From positions 38,058-71,140 of the forward strand of contig NASX01000025.1 of assembly GCA_002085155.1 (NCBI GenBank): DNA of 33,083 nt, written 5' to 3'. This document shows positions 7,535 to 16,175 of the stretch, piece by piece (position 1 is the stretch's first letter; each line of letters starts with the position of its first letter). The notes below the pieces were generated by a model. It made no database searches, was not told where the DNA came from, and worked only from the letters and a program-made list of their open reading frames with translations. Source of the stretch: Sorangiineae bacterium NIC37A_2 (GTDB lineage: Bacteria > Myxococcota_A > Polyangia > Polyangiales > Polyangiaceae). Made by a program: the position numbers and the translations under genes.

Positions 7535-8038
7535 TTATGGCATACCGCGCACAATCGCGACTCCCAGAGCCACCAGGATCAGCGCAAATACCACGTTGAT
7601 CCGGCCCAGCAAAGAGGCGCGCTTGCGCGCGAGAGCGGCTTCGGGAGAGCTCGGATCTCGCGCGATCTGATCGGTGGCGCGGGGGCCCAGGATGAAGTCG
7701 TGCAAGATGCTCACGAGGAGCACCAGCAAAAAGACCGACAACTTCAAGAGGACCAGGTGGCCAAAGGGTGACGTCAGCCACTTGATGCTCACGAAATCAG
7801 CGAGGCGCACCCCGCGCATCCAGAGGTTGAACGTCCCGGTAACGACGAGGATCCCAAAACACCACCAGCCGACCCGTCGAAAGCGGAGCCCCGTCTCCCG
7901 AAGGAATGTGGCTCCGCTCGCCCTTCCTCCCGCGCGCATCCAAGGCACGACCACGAGCACCAGGAAGAACATTCCTCCGATCCAGATCGTAGCAGCGAGG
8001 ATGTGAAGCCAAACGGAGAGCAGATAGAGTGTGTGCAT
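7535..8038 (-). CDS. CopD-like four-span membrane protein
   Basis: A 167-aa protein with about four membrane spans: LYLLSVWLHILAATIWIGGM at the N-terminus, VGWWCFGILVVTGTFNLWM, HLVLLKLSVFLLVLLVSILH, and VVFALILVALGVAIVRG at the C-terminus. The first-helix pattern WLHILAATIWIGGM, with its His, resembles the CopD/DUF-type membrane domain (Pfam CopD), where helix histidines can bind copper or haem. The gene is 35 nt downstream of ytfE on the same strand, with AGGTGA 4 nt before the ATG, so it should be expressed from the sigma-54 promoter at 8791-8807. Its role in NO or metal stress is inferred from context; copper transport is not shown. Confidence 0.75.
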   Translation of the reverse strand: MHTLYLLSVWLHILAATIWIGGMFFLVLVVVPWMRAGGRASGATFLRETGLRFRRVGWWCFGILVVTGTFNLWMRGVRLADFVSIKWLTSPFGHLVLLKLSVFLLVLLVSILHDFILGPRATDQIARDPSSPEAALARKRASLLGRINVVFALILVALGVAIVRGMP

Positions 8039-8073
8039 GGCTCACCTGGGGCGGGTCTCGAGCTCGGATGCTT

Positions 8074-8736
8074 TCAGGAGCCGAGCGCGCGAGGAAAGAG
8101 GATGTTGTTTTCGAGGTGGATGTGCTCCATGAGCTCGGACTCGAGCTTTTGTAGGCTGCCGTAGAGGGCGCGCCAAGTCGCACAAGCCTCCCGCGGGGGA
8201 CGATAATCCGTACACAGCTCGCGCAGCGCCCTCAGGGTCTCGCCGTGATCGTCATGCTCCTGCATGAGCACACGCACGGGCATGTGCATGCTGGACGTGG
8301 GACCTCGGCTCACGATGGCAGGAAAAAGGATCTGTTCCTCTTTGGCCATGTGGTGACGAAGCTCCCGATCGAGCACCGCCAGCTGATCGGCGAGTCCATG
8401 GGGGCAGCTCTCTTTATTGCCGTGCACTCGCTCGACGCGCGCAGCCGCGTCGATGAGGGCCGGCAGAGTGGAGCGGTGAGCGTCGTGGTAGTGAAAGACA
8501 ATGTAGTCGATGAGCTCGGGGAGCGGCCTTTGGTCCCAGCGAACCGGAACACTCGGCGCCTCCTCGGCGAAAATCTCCGCGATGACATGTTCGGGGTTCA
8601 GCCCTGCCTTCTGGCAAGCGTCCTCGAGCTTCTGTCGACCACCGCAGCAGAAGTCGAGGCGATAGCGGAGGAAAACGCGAGTGGAGGCGGGGTGGGTAGC
8701 GGCGACGTCGCCCAGGGTTTGTTCGGTGCTGATCAT
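8074..8736 (-). CDS. ytfE: Iron-sulfur cluster repair di-iron protein (YtfE/RIC/ScdA family)
   Basis: A 220-aa product from the ATG at 8736. That start is preferred over the ATG at 8742 because AGGAG (8747-8743) lies 6 nt before the former and abuts the latter. The N-terminal ScdA_N domain has the pattern TLGDVAATHPASTRVFLRY and the conserved CCGG with Cys30-Cys31. The C-terminal hemerythrin-like four-helix domain supplies di-iron ligands in FHYHDAHR, LRHHMAKEEQILFPA, LMQEHDDHGE and LMEHIHLENNILFP. The length equals the family norm (about 220). The protein restores Fe-S clusters damaged by NO or oxidants in the cytoplasm. It is divergent from norR, with a sigma-54 promoter in between, which makes NO-dependent control very likely. 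The CopD-like gene follows in the same transcription unit. Confidence 0.93.
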   Translation of the reverse strand: MISTEQTLGDVAATHPASTRVFLRYRLDFCCGGRQKLEDACQKAGLNPEHVIAEIFAEEAPSVPVRWDQRPLPELIDYIVFHYHDAHRSTLPALIDAAARVERVHGNKESCPHGLADQLAVLDRELRHHMAKEEQILFPAIVSRGPTSSMHMPVRVLMQEHDDHGETLRALRELCTDYRPPREACATWRALYGSLQKLESELMEHIHLENNILFPRALGS

Positions 8737-8790
8737 GGTCATCTCCTTTTCGGCATCTCCTCTTTCAGAGGGTCCTTGCCTCTCCCTGAG

Positions 8791-8807
8791 AGCAGGCGGC
8801 GTGCCAG
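8791..8807 (-). promoter_or_regulatory. Sigma-54 (-24/-12) promoter of ytfE
   Basis: On the minus strand the sequence reads CTGGCACGCCGCCTGCT, matching the consensus TGGCACG-N4-TTGCW at all but one fixed position, with correct GG-to-GC spacing. It would start transcription near 8780, giving a leader of about 44 nt before the ytfE ATG. The adjacent divergent gene encodes a sigma-54 activator, which strengthens the call. Confidence 0.8.
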
Positions 8808-8845
8808 GGATTCCTTGAACGATTTTCAGCTCTTCGCGGCGCCAA

Positions 8846-8906
8846 GGTTATGCTGCCCATAACCGCACTAGTTGCGATTCCGATAACGTGTTATCCTCTA
8901 CATAAC
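8846..8906. promoter_or_regulatory. Cluster of inverted repeats, candidate NorR-type enhancer sites
   Basis: Two dyads have the same form GTTAT-N7-ATAAC, at 8847-8863 (extended to GGTTAT/ATAACC) and 8890-8906. Between them the overlapping palindrome GATAACGTGTTATC lies at 8882-8895. Dyad centres are 43 bp apart, about four helical turns, and lie roughly 75 and 118 bp upstream of the predicted ytfE start site, normal for a sigma-54 activator. The motif differs from the GT-N7-AC core described for proteobacterial NorR, so assignment to NorR is inferred from context. Confidence 0.6.
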
Positions 8907-9030
8907 CCGTTTTCACAGGACCGCCCTCCTCCGCAGGACGCGCGTTTCTATAGGACACCGGCCTCCACAAAAAAGGCGCTGAGCGCCCCCAAAAGCCGTC
9001 CCCCCGGATCCCATCCCCACCCCAAGACCC

Positions 9031-10605
9031 ATGGATGCGCCGCTCCTCTCCATCGCCCTCGACCTGAGCCAAGCCCTCGCCAGCGAGGACCGACTGGCAC
9101 GACTGCTCGACGCTGTCCGGAGGGCGATCCCCTGCGACGCTGCTGCGGTGCTCGAGCTGGTCGGCGATGAGCTCGTCCCTCTTGCGACCCACGGACTCGT
9201 CCCCGAGGTCCTCGGACGCCGCTTCCCCCGCTCGGAGCATCCGAGGTTTGACGTCGTTGTGGCTCGGGGTGTCCCGGTGCTCTTCTCCGCGGACAGCCCT
9301 CTCCCCGATCCTTACGACGGCCTCTTGCTCAAGAACCCAAACGCGACCTGCGACGTTCACGCCTGTCTCGCCTGCCCGCTCATCGAGAACCAAAAGGTCA
9401 TCGGTGTGCTCACCGCGGACTCCCTCGATCCGGGAGCGTTCGATGGGCTCGATGAAGGTTCCCTTCGCATGCTCGGTGCTCTCGCCGGCGCCACCCTCCG
9501 CACGATGCGCCTGATCGACGCCCTCGAAGCTGCCTCCCGTCACCACGAGCAGGTCGCGCGCACGGTTCAGCGAGAAGCCCACGCCTCGAGCGGTGGCAGC
9601 CAAATCATCGGCACCAGCGAGCCCATGAAGCGGGTGCTCGAAGAGATCGATCTCGTCGCCCCGACTGATTTTCCGACGCTCATCACCGGTGAGACGGGGG
9701 TCGGTAAGGAGCTCGTCGCGCGCGCCATCCATCAGCGCGGTCGGCGCGCCGACGCCCCTCTCATCCGCGTCAACTGCGCCGCGCTCCCGGAGACCATCGT
9801 CGAAAGCGAGCTCTTTGGTCATCTGCGCGGCGCCTTCACAGGCGCCGTGAACGATCGCGCCGGGAAGTTTGAGATCGCCCATGGCGGCACGTTGTTTCTT
9901 GACGAGATCGGAGAGCTCCCCCTCTCGGTCCAGCCGAAGTTGCTGCGAGTCCTGCAGGAGGGCGAGATTCAGCGCGTCGGCTCGGACAAAGTGATCCGAG
10001 TCGATGTGCGGGTCCTCACAGCCACCAACCGTGACCTCACCGCCGAGGTGCGCGCGGGGCGCTTCCGCGCCGATCTGCTCCACCGCCTGAATATGTATCC
10101 GATCCACGTCCCCGCGCTCCGCGAGCGTCGCTCCGATATCCCGCTTCTGGCCGGGTATTTCCTCGACTCCTATCGGCGACGCCTCGGGCTCGGTCCTGTT
10201 CGGCTCAACGAGCGAGCGCGCCTCGCCCTCATGGAGGCGGACTGGCCCGGAAACGTGCGCGAGCTCGACCATGTCCTCGGTCGAGCGGTGCTCCGCGCCG
10301 GGTCCAAGGTGAAGCGGGGGGCTCCGATCCTGATGGGCCCTGAGCACTTCGATCTTTCTTCCCCTTCGGAGCCGCCCCAGCGAACCGACGGACCTCTGCC
10401 CGAGCCACTGAGCATTCCGTTAGGAACGATGACCTTGGCGGAGGCCGTCGACGAGACCAAGCGCCTCTTGATCCTGCGCGCCGTCGAAGAGAGTGGCGGG
10501 AACTGGGCCGCGGCTGCGCGCGCCCTGGGCATGGCCCGCGGCAACCTTCACCACATGGCAACTCGGCTCGGGCTCCGCGGCGATCCGAGCGCGTCGTCCC
10601 ACTGA
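9031..10605 (+). CDS. norR: NO-responsive sigma-54-dependent regulator, NorR type
   Basis: A 524-aa protein in three parts: an N-terminal GAF domain (about 5-165), a central AAA+ domain (about 195-425) and a C-terminal Fis-type helix-turn-helix (about 475-515, with [27 protein letters not shown]). The AAA+ part shows Walker A GETGVGKE (220-227), the sigma-54 contact loop GAFTGA (267-272) and [10 protein letters not shown] as Walker B. The N-terminal layout ([33 protein letters not shown]) resembles E. coli NorR, whose GAF domain holds a mononuclear non-haem iron that binds NO. Divergence from ytfE, with a sigma-54 promoter and repeats between, supports this function. A GAF/sigma-54 regulator with another ligand is the alternative. 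No good Shine-Dalgarno is seen; the ATG at 9031 was chosen from the domain start. Confidence 0.88.
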   Translation: MDAPLLSIALDLSQALASEDRLARLLDAVRRAIPCDAAAVLELVGDELVPLATHGLVPEVLGRRFPRSEHPRFDVVVARGVPVLFSADSPLPDPYDGLLLKNPNATCDVHACLACPLIENQKVIGVLTADSLDPGAFDGLDEGSLRMLGALAGATLRTMRLIDALEAASRHHEQVARTVQREAHASSGGSQIIGTSEPMKRVLEEIDLVAPTDFPTLITGETGVGKELVARAIHQRGRRADAPLIRVNCAALPETIVESELFGHLRGAFTGAVNDRAGKFEIAHGGTLFLDEIGELPLSVQPKLLRVLQEGEIQRVGSDKVIRVDVRVLTATNRDLTAEVRAGRFRADLLHRLNMYPIHVPALRERRSDIPLLAGYFLDSYRRRLGLGPVRLNERARLALMEADWPGNVRELDHVLGRAVLRAGSKVKRGAPILMGPEHFDLSSPSEPPQRTDGPLPEPLSIPLGTMTLAEAVDETKRLLILRAVEESGGNWAAAARALGMARGNLHHMATRLGLRGDPSASSH

Positions 10606-10702
10606 GCCATTGAACCTTGTTCGACCGCACCCTCGGCGATCCTCTTCGCACGACGAAGCTAGGCCCCGGGCGCCCCGCTCTCCGCGTAACAAAAGGCCGC
10701 TT

Positions 10703-10735
10703 TGTCCCCAAAAACCCGGGGAAAGCCCGGGGACA
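10703..10735 (+). terminator. Hairpin downstream of norR, terminator-like
   Basis: TGTCCCC (10703-10709) pairs perfectly with GGGGACA (10729-10735), with a GC-rich interior that can pair further. It is followed by the T-rich TTGTCGTTTCTT. It lies about 100 nt after norR and 39 nt before the next gene, so it could end norR transcription or act as a leader element. Confidence 0.45.
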
Positions 10736-10773
10736 TTGTCGTTTCTTCGTGTAGGGTGCGGGGCGTTACGAAC

Positions 10774-13137
10774 ATGAAGAGCCTTCGGTTTCTTCCGTCC
10801 TTCGGCGCGCGGACTCCCCTGTCCCGTCATCTCGCGGTTCTCTGCGCTGCGACGTTCATCACGCTCCTGATGACTTGGCCTCTCGCCAAGGACGCGGGCG
10901 TCGTCGTGCTCCGGGCCATCTATTACTGGGACGCCTACACAAACGCGATGATCATGGGCAGCCGGATCGACGCAGCGCTCGGGATTGGTCCCCTTGGCTT
11001 CTACGACGATTACTACTTCGCGCCCCTGCCCCGGTCCATCGTCTTCAACGAGAACCACTTCGGGCTCTCGCTCCTTTTTGCGCCCTTTTACCTGCTCACA
11101 AGCAAGCCCATCTGGGCCTACAACTTGACGCTGCTCTGCTCTCTCGCGCTCGCCGTGTACTTCATGTACCTGCTCGTGCGACACCTGACAGGAAGCGGCG
11201 CCGCGGGGCTCCTGTCGGGCGTGATGTACGCCTTCAGCCCCTACGTCTTCTTTGAGCTCGGGCGCATTCAGCTGAGCGCGGTCCAGTGGATCCCGGCGAT
11301 CTTCTACTTCTTGCATCGAGCGATTGAGAAGCAGCGACCGAGGGACGCCCTAGCTTTCTGGGTGTGTATCCTGCTCCAGATCGGGACCTGTCTCTATTAC
11401 ACGATGTTTCTGATCCCGCTGCTCGCTGTGGCGGGAGCGCTCCTTCTCTTCCGGCATCGTCCCGGGCGCCCCTTCTACCTCTGGTTCGGAGCGGGCGCGG
11501 TCACCACGGGCACGCTCGGGCTGCTCATCGTCTATCCCTACTTCGCCGAACGACATTCCTTCGCGCTCGAGCGGAGCATCGCCTACGCTTCGGCCAACGA
11601 CGGTAAGCTGAGCTTCTTCGCGAACGTTCACCCGACGAATCGCACGCTCACCGCGATGCACCATCTGGCCGACGGTCCCCACGACGAGATCGCCTTCCCT
11701 GGGTTCACCGCGACAGCGCTCGTCCTCTCTGCCCTCTTCGTTCCCCTGTTTGTGGGCCTGGGAAAGCTCCCGAAGGAGCGCCTCCGCTCAGGGCTTTTGG
11801 CCTGGGTTCTCACGCTCGTCGCGACCGTGGCCGTCACCCTCGCGAACCACAGCATGCTGCCGGGGGTCATCACCTTCATCGCCGCGGCAGTGGTCATCGC
11901 ACGCCGCAATTTGCCCCATCCCTTCCGCGGCCGCCGCGGCCTCTATCTGGCCGTCTTCCTGATCGGGCTCACCATGTTCCTCGGGCTCCACCCCTTCGAC
12001 TGGAATGGAGCTCCGGTCCGCGGCCTCTACTACTATTTCCATACCTACTTCCCCGGCTTCAACGGAATTCGCAAGGTCGGTCGCCAGGCCATCATGACGA
12101 CCTTCGTACTCTGCGTGCTCGCCGGCATGGGCGGCGCCTGGCTCCTCTCCCGCCTGCGGGGGCCCGGGGCGCAGCGCGTCGTCACAGCGATCCTGCTCCT
12201 CGGAGTTGGCTACGAACTTCGCTCTTTCCCGCATCCTGTCGAGCGCGTCTGGGCCGCGGAAGGCTCTCCGCCCGCTCTCGACTTCGTCGCGACTCTCCCG
12301 AAGGACGATTTGATCGCCTTTGCTCCTCAGGACACGGGCCGGAGAGTATTCCAGAGCGACGCCGGCATGGCGCTCCATAACTACCTCGCCCTCTATCACA
12401 AACACCGCTTCGTCAACGGACAGTCCAGCTGGCAGCCACCCGTCACCGAGCTCGCCCGCCGCTCGCTCGATCGTCTCCCGAGCGAGAGCGCCCGGCGCAC
12501 TCTGCTCGCCATCGGGACGAAGCGCCTCGTGATCTTCGGCGAAGACCTCAGGCGGGGTCAGGAGAACCTCAAACAAGAGCTGCTCGCTCGACCTGACCGG
12601 TATCAACTCGCCTTCGAACACGGCTCCCATAGCGTCTTCACGCTGCTCGAACGGGACCAGAAGGTGCTCGACTTGTTGCCGATGCCCGAGCTCCCCTCCG
12701 GCGTTCGCCTCATTGACCAAACCCGTCTCAAGGCTACGGCAAACCTTCGTCCTGAGGCAGCAGCACAAGCGCTCGACGGCCGCATGGAAACCTATTGGAC
12801 AGGCCGCCGCTACCAGGAAAGAGGCCAGTACTTCGAGGTCCAGCTCGACCGCCCGGAACCTATCGTGGCCCTCGAGATCGAAGCGCCCGCCAGGGTCACC
12901 GACGTTCCCGTGTCTTTCCAGCTCACGGCCTTCCACGGCGACGAAGACCACGGCGTCATCGCCGAGCAGCCGGAGCTCCGCTACTACGAAGCTCAGATCT
13001 TCAAGCCGAAGACCTTCGTGTTCCGGATCGTCCTGCCGAAACCCGTCACCGCCGATCGCCTTCGCCTCTCAGTGCTCGAAGGAGTCCCTGGCTCCTACTA
13101 TTCGATCCACGAACTCAGACTTTACGCCGCCCCTTGA
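10774..13137 (+). CDS. Multi-span membrane protein, GT-C/YfhO-like, with C-terminal jelly-roll domain
   Basis: A 787-aa protein starting at the ATG (10774) that opens MKSLRFLPSFGARTPLSRHL; an upstream in-frame start at 10702 lies in the hairpin region and is less likely. About ten to twelve membrane spans fill residues 20-480. An extracytoplasmic loop after the first helix contains YYWDAYTNAMIMGSRID and FNENHFGLSLLFAPFYLLTS, a layout typical of GT-C lipid-linked-sugar glycosyltransferases and YfhO-like proteins. The last ~130 residues (from about 660: QALDGRMETYWTGRR, YFEVQLDRPEPIVALEIEAP, YYSIHELRLYA) look like an F5/8-type C (discoidin) carbohydrate-binding fold. It probably transfers sugars to a cell-envelope polymer or lipid outside the inner membrane. 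The exact substrate is not predictable and the catalytic acid was not located. Confidence 0.7.
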   Translation: MKSLRFLPSFGARTPLSRHLAVLCAATFITLLMTWPLAKDAGVVVLRAIYYWDAYTNAMIMGSRIDAALGIGPLGFYDDYYFAPLPRSIVFNENHFGLSLLFAPFYLLTSKPIWAYNLTLLCSLALAVYFMYLLVRHLTGSGAAGLLSGVMYAFSPYVFFELGRIQLSAVQWIPAIFYFLHRAIEKQRPRDALAFWVCILLQIGTCLYYTMFLIPLLAVAGALLLFRHRPGRPFYLWFGAGAVTTGTLGLLIVYPYFAERHSFALERSIAYASANDGKLSFFANVHPTNRTLTAMHHLADGPHDEIAFPGFTATALVLSALFVPLFVGLGKLPKERLRSGLLAWVLTLVATVAVTLANHSMLPGVITFIAAAVVIARRNLPHPFRGRRGLYLAVFLIGLTMFLGLHPFDWNGAPVRGLYYYFHTYFPGFNGIRKVGRQAIMTTFVLCVLAGMGGAWLLSRLRGPGAQRVVTAILLLGVGYELRSFPHPVERVWAAEGSPPALDFVATLPKDDLIAFAPQDTGRRVFQSDAGMALHNYLALYHKHRFVNGQSSWQPPVTELARRSLDRLPSESARRTLLAIGTKRLVIFGEDLRRGQENLKQELLARPDRYQLAFEHGSHSVFTLLERDQKVLDLLPMPELPSGVRLIDQTRLKATANLRPEAAAQALDGRMETYWTGRRYQERGQYFEVQLDRPEPIVALEIEAPARVTDVPVSFQLTAFHGDEDHGVIAEQPELRYYEAQIFKPKTFVFRIVLPKPVTADRLRLSVLEGVPGSYYSIHELRLYAAP

Positions 13138-13160
13138 GCCTTGCTCCTCGACGCGCGAGC

Positions 13161-13189
13161 CCGGGGCCCTCGGAGGGAAGGGGCCCCGG
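13161..13189. terminator. GC-rich hairpin between convergent genes
   Basis: CCGGGGCCC (13161-13169) and GGGCCCCGG (13181-13189) form a perfect 9-bp stem with an 11-nt loop. It lies 24 nt after the plus-strand stop and about 105 nt after the minus-strand stop, so it could end transcription from both sides. No T-run follows it. Confidence 0.5.
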
Positions 13190-13293
13190 CCCATCACACC
13201 GAGCTGAGTCCGGCCGAGCCTTCACCTGAACTCACCGCCGATCGCTGTCGCTCTTTCACTCGAAGTGAGAACGCGGCTGCCTCCCCTCGCGCC

Positions 13294-14853
13294 TCACTTG
13301 CTCACAAGAGCGAGATTGTCCCGGACGCGCTGCACGTCAGCGTCGGAGACATCGAGCCCGCTCTCGGCTCGCCGGAGCACCTCCTGCCAGGCCTCGCGCG
13401 CCGTCACCCGATCGCCGATCCAGGACGTCGCCACCCCGAGCTCATCGAGCAGACGCCAGCTGTAAATGCTCTCGAGCACCGCCAGATGATCATTTTGCGG
13501 TCGTTTGGTCTCCACACCAGCCTTCGCAAACAGGGCCGCCATCGCGTAGTTCTTCCGCTTCCGGAAGTAGCAGGTCAGCTCGTAGAGCGGTTCCGCTCGG
13601 GACGGGCGCAGCATGAAAGCGGAGAGCAACTCGCTCAGGACCACCGGTTCCGGAGACTCGAGGCGCATGGCGAGCCGACCTGCCTCGAGCTGCGCAACGA
13701 AGCGCTCTTCGGCGTCGCCCCCTTCCATGGCCGCGCGCTTCTTATAGGCTGCATGCGCAGGTTCGAGCTCGCCCGCTTGTTTACTCGTCTCCGCGAGCAG
13801 GAACACGTCGTGAGCCTCCTTGGCGAGCGCGGGCAGACTCCCGAGATCGATGCCGAGTCCGACGGCGAGTTGCCTCGCGGCGAGCTCCCGGAAAAAGACA
13901 TTTTTATAGGAAGGTCCCGGAGTCTGATTCACGTCGATGACCACGAACTCGTTCTTCGAGGGGCGGATGACGTCAAGCTCCGCGTAGTGGAAGCCGAAGG
14001 CGGAGCGGCACTCTTCGAGCGTCGCTCGGCGTGCATCCCAGGCTTCGCCGTCACTATCGTAAGCGCAGTCGATCGAGCGCCCCTTCCACTCGTAGCCGGT
14101 CTCCGAGAGACGCTTCAGATCGCCAGACATTCGGCGCTCGTCGCGCACGTAGTAGGAGAGCGAGGTCGCGCTCTTGATGAAAAATTCGTTCGATGCGCGG
14201 TGATTGACCGTCAAATCGTCGAACACGACGATCCAGCGCTCGAGCTGATGCATGCCTGAGCTGTCGCTCCCAAAGTAGCGGAGCAGCTTGTGCATCACGA
14301 GGCCCTTCCGGTCCTCCTCGCTCGTGCGACCACGCCAGGCGTCGAGTTCGTCCTGTGTCTCAAGGCGAAGGACGGTTTCCGGATGATTGTAGTTGTCGTC
14401 CTTTTTGACGACACAGGGCGCCGACTCCGTCTCGAGGGGGACACTCGATGTCCGGGCCACCTCCTTCTTCGAGATATCCCGAACCGGGTTCAGGAGCACA
14501 CCATCGGGCTTCAGGAAACGCTCACGCAGCTCCGCGAGGAATTCCTCGGTGACGACTCCGCCGTGATCGAGGTTCAAATGGCAGATCACGGAATCGAAAT
14601 GCTCGCCGACTGAAACTTCGCTGAGCTGCGCCCGCTCGTAGACAGGGACCTCTCCCGGAAGACGGAGAGTGCTTGTGCGGATGATGCGCTGCTGGAAGAC
14701 CCGCTCGTAGACCTCGCAGGCGTACGTCAGGAGGCTTCCGAAGGCGTAGCGCTGAAAGTCCCGCGCCTCGATCGTCCGAAGTTCACCGCCCGTTCCGGGA
14801 TCATTGTGAACGACGAGCATTCTGTGGGGCAAAGACTCAGGCATGCCGCGCAT
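13294..14853 (-). CDS. ATP-grasp-like protein with C-terminal TPR-like region
   Basis: A 519-aa cytosolic protein without signal or membrane spans. The N-terminal ~110 residues (MLVVHNDPGTGGELRTIEAR, and FDSVICHLNLDHGG) look like a pre-ATP-grasp alpha/beta domain. The middle resembles an ATP-grasp core: the nucleotide-binding Lys may lie in CVVKKDDNYNHP (about 145-156), and the catalytic end is ELDVIRP then FVVIDVNQTPGPSY (about 325), the Asp-x-Asn metal site with a Pro-rich closing loop. After residue ~350 the protein becomes helical with TPR-like pairs (RAEPLYELTCYFRKRKNYAM, AALFAKAGVETKRP), a layout also seen trailing glycosyltransferases. It may ligate a carboxylate to an amine or thiol, or recognise a peptide. 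Substrate is unknown. Divergent from the AlkC-like gene. Confidence 0.65.
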   Translation of the reverse strand: MRGMPESLPHRMLVVHNDPGTGGELRTIEARDFQRYAFGSLLTYACEVYERVFQQRIIRTSTLRLPGEVPVYERAQLSEVSVGEHFDSVICHLNLDHGGVVTEEFLAELRERFLKPDGVLLNPVRDISKKEVARTSSVPLETESAPCVVKKDDNYNHPETVLRLETQDELDAWRGRTSEEDRKGLVMHKLLRYFGSDSSGMHQLERWIVVFDDLTVNHRASNEFFIKSATSLSYYVRDERRMSGDLKRLSETGYEWKGRSIDCAYDSDGEAWDARRATLEECRSAFGFHYAELDVIRPSKNEFVVIDVNQTPGPSYKNVFFRELAARQLAVGLGIDLGSLPALAKEAHDVFLLAETSKQAGELEPAHAAYKKRAAMEGGDAEERFVAQLEAGRLAMRLESPEPVVLSELLSAFMLRPSRAEPLYELTCYFRKRKNYAMAALFAKAGVETKRPQNDHLAVLESIYSWRLLDELGVATSWIGDRVTAREAWQEVLRRAESGLDVSDADVQRVRDNLALVSK

Positions 14854-15014
14854 GAAATCACATTTTCCGGGAGCGAGCGAACGCAGAAAAATGCCCGTTT
14901 CTTAGGCTGGATGACCCCGCTCTCCGGGCTCTCTAGCTCGGTCATTGTCTGGCCTTGCCGCAGGCCCTGCCGCCTCATATGGAGCTCTCCTCCCCTCTGA
15001 ACGTTCGGGACACG

Positions 15015-16133
15015 ATGGCCGAGCAACTCAAACACTTCTTCTCACCCGCTCTGGTGCGGCGCTTGGCCTCGGACCTCGAGCGAGCCGAGCCTTCCTTCCC
15101 AACTTCCAAGTTCGTTCGCCAGGCGACCCGCGGGCTCGAAGAACTCGAGCTCATGGACCGCGCAAGGCACATCTGCCGCGCCCTCCGGGACCACCTTCCC
15201 GAGGACTACCCGACCGCTCTCGCTATCCTGCTCCGCTCCTTAGGCCCCGAACACGGCCAAGACGAGCTCCTCGGCGGCGGCATGGGTCCTTTCTTCTACC
15301 TGCCCCACACGATGTTCGTGGCCGAATACGGCCTCGAGCACTTTGACCTCTCTCTCGAGGCGCAACACGAGCTCACCCGTCGCTTTACCGCCGAATTCAG
15401 CATCCGCCCGTACATCGAGGAAGATCCGGAGCGGACGCTGCGTAAACTCAAGATTTGGGCCAAGGATAAGAATCCCCATGTGCGGCGCCTGGTCTCCGAA
15501 GGCACGCGGCTCCGCTTGCCCTGGGGCGCGCGCGTTCGCTGGCTGACGGAAAACCCCGAGCGAGTGCTCGCCTTGCTCGAGCCGCTGAAGAGCGATCCCG
15601 CGTCCCTCGTCCGGCGCAGCGTCGCCAATCACCTGAACGACCTCAGCAAGGACTACCCTGAGCTCACCCTCCAGACCTGCGAGAGATGGCTCCAAGGGGC
15701 CTCTGTCGAAACCCAAGCGCTCGTTCGACATGCGCTCCGCTCTCTGGTCAAAAAAGGTCACCGCGGCGCCCTTGAGCTGCTCGGCGTCGGAGCCAGGCCG
15801 AAGCTCGAGGTCCGCGCTGTCGAGCTCTCCGCAAAAACTGCGCGCATCGGCGAGACGGTTCGCTTCTCCTTCGAGCTCAAGAGTTCAGCTCGCCAGAGTC
15901 AGGAGCTCGCCGTCGACTACGCCGTACATTTCGTGAAGGCGAGCGGCGCAACCAGCCCCAAGGTCTTCAAGCTGAAGCGACTCACGCTCGCGGCCGGATC
16001 CAGCGCGACTCTGAGCGGCCGAATCGCTCTTTCGCAAATGACCACGAGGAAACACTACCCGGGCCTCCACCGCGTCGAGCTCCTCGTCAACGGCGTCACC
16101 TTCCCCCTCGCCGAGTTCAAGCTGCGCGCCTAA
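15015..16133 (+). CDS. DNA alkylation repair glycosylase, AlkC-like, with Ig-like tail
   Basis: The chosen start at 15015 gives MAEQLKHFFSPALVRRLA, matching the usual first helix of AlkC/AlkD-type proteins; earlier starts at 14979 (ATG) and 14955 (TTG) would add a Pro-rich leader, and none has a clear ribosome site. The product is 372 aa. Residues ~1-265 form HEAT-like helical repeats (for example PHVRRLVSEGTRLRLPW, SLVRRSVANHLNDLSKDYPE and QALVRHALRSLVKKGH), the pattern of non-base-flipping glycosylases that excise N3- and N7-alkylated purines. Residues ~275-372 form a beta-rich domain (ETVRFSFELKSSARQSQELAVD, KHYPGLHRVELLVNG), like the immunoglobulin-like extension seen in Pseudomonas AlkC. 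The protein probably repairs cytosolic DNA methylation damage. Confidence 0.82.
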   Translation: MAEQLKHFFSPALVRRLASDLERAEPSFPTSKFVRQATRGLEELELMDRARHICRALRDHLPEDYPTALAILLRSLGPEHGQDELLGGGMGPFFYLPHTMFVAEYGLEHFDLSLEAQHELTRRFTAEFSIRPYIEEDPERTLRKLKIWAKDKNPHVRRLVSEGTRLRLPWGARVRWLTENPERVLALLEPLKSDPASLVRRSVANHLNDLSKDYPELTLQTCERWLQGASVETQALVRHALRSLVKKGHRGALELLGVGARPKLEVRAVELSAKTARIGETVRFSFELKSSARQSQELAVDYAVHFVKASGATSPKVFKLKRLTLAAGSSATLSGRIALSQMTTRKHYPGLHRVELLVNGVTFPLAEFKLRA

Positions 16134-16175
16134 AGCGCCCGGGGGCAGCACCAAGAAGGACGCTCTGAGCCCTCG

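Noticed and set aside
8848-10347. 499-codon minus-strand frame opposite norR
   Set aside because: Antisense shadow: acidic, repetitive-looking product without recognisable domains, against a clear NorR on the plus strand.
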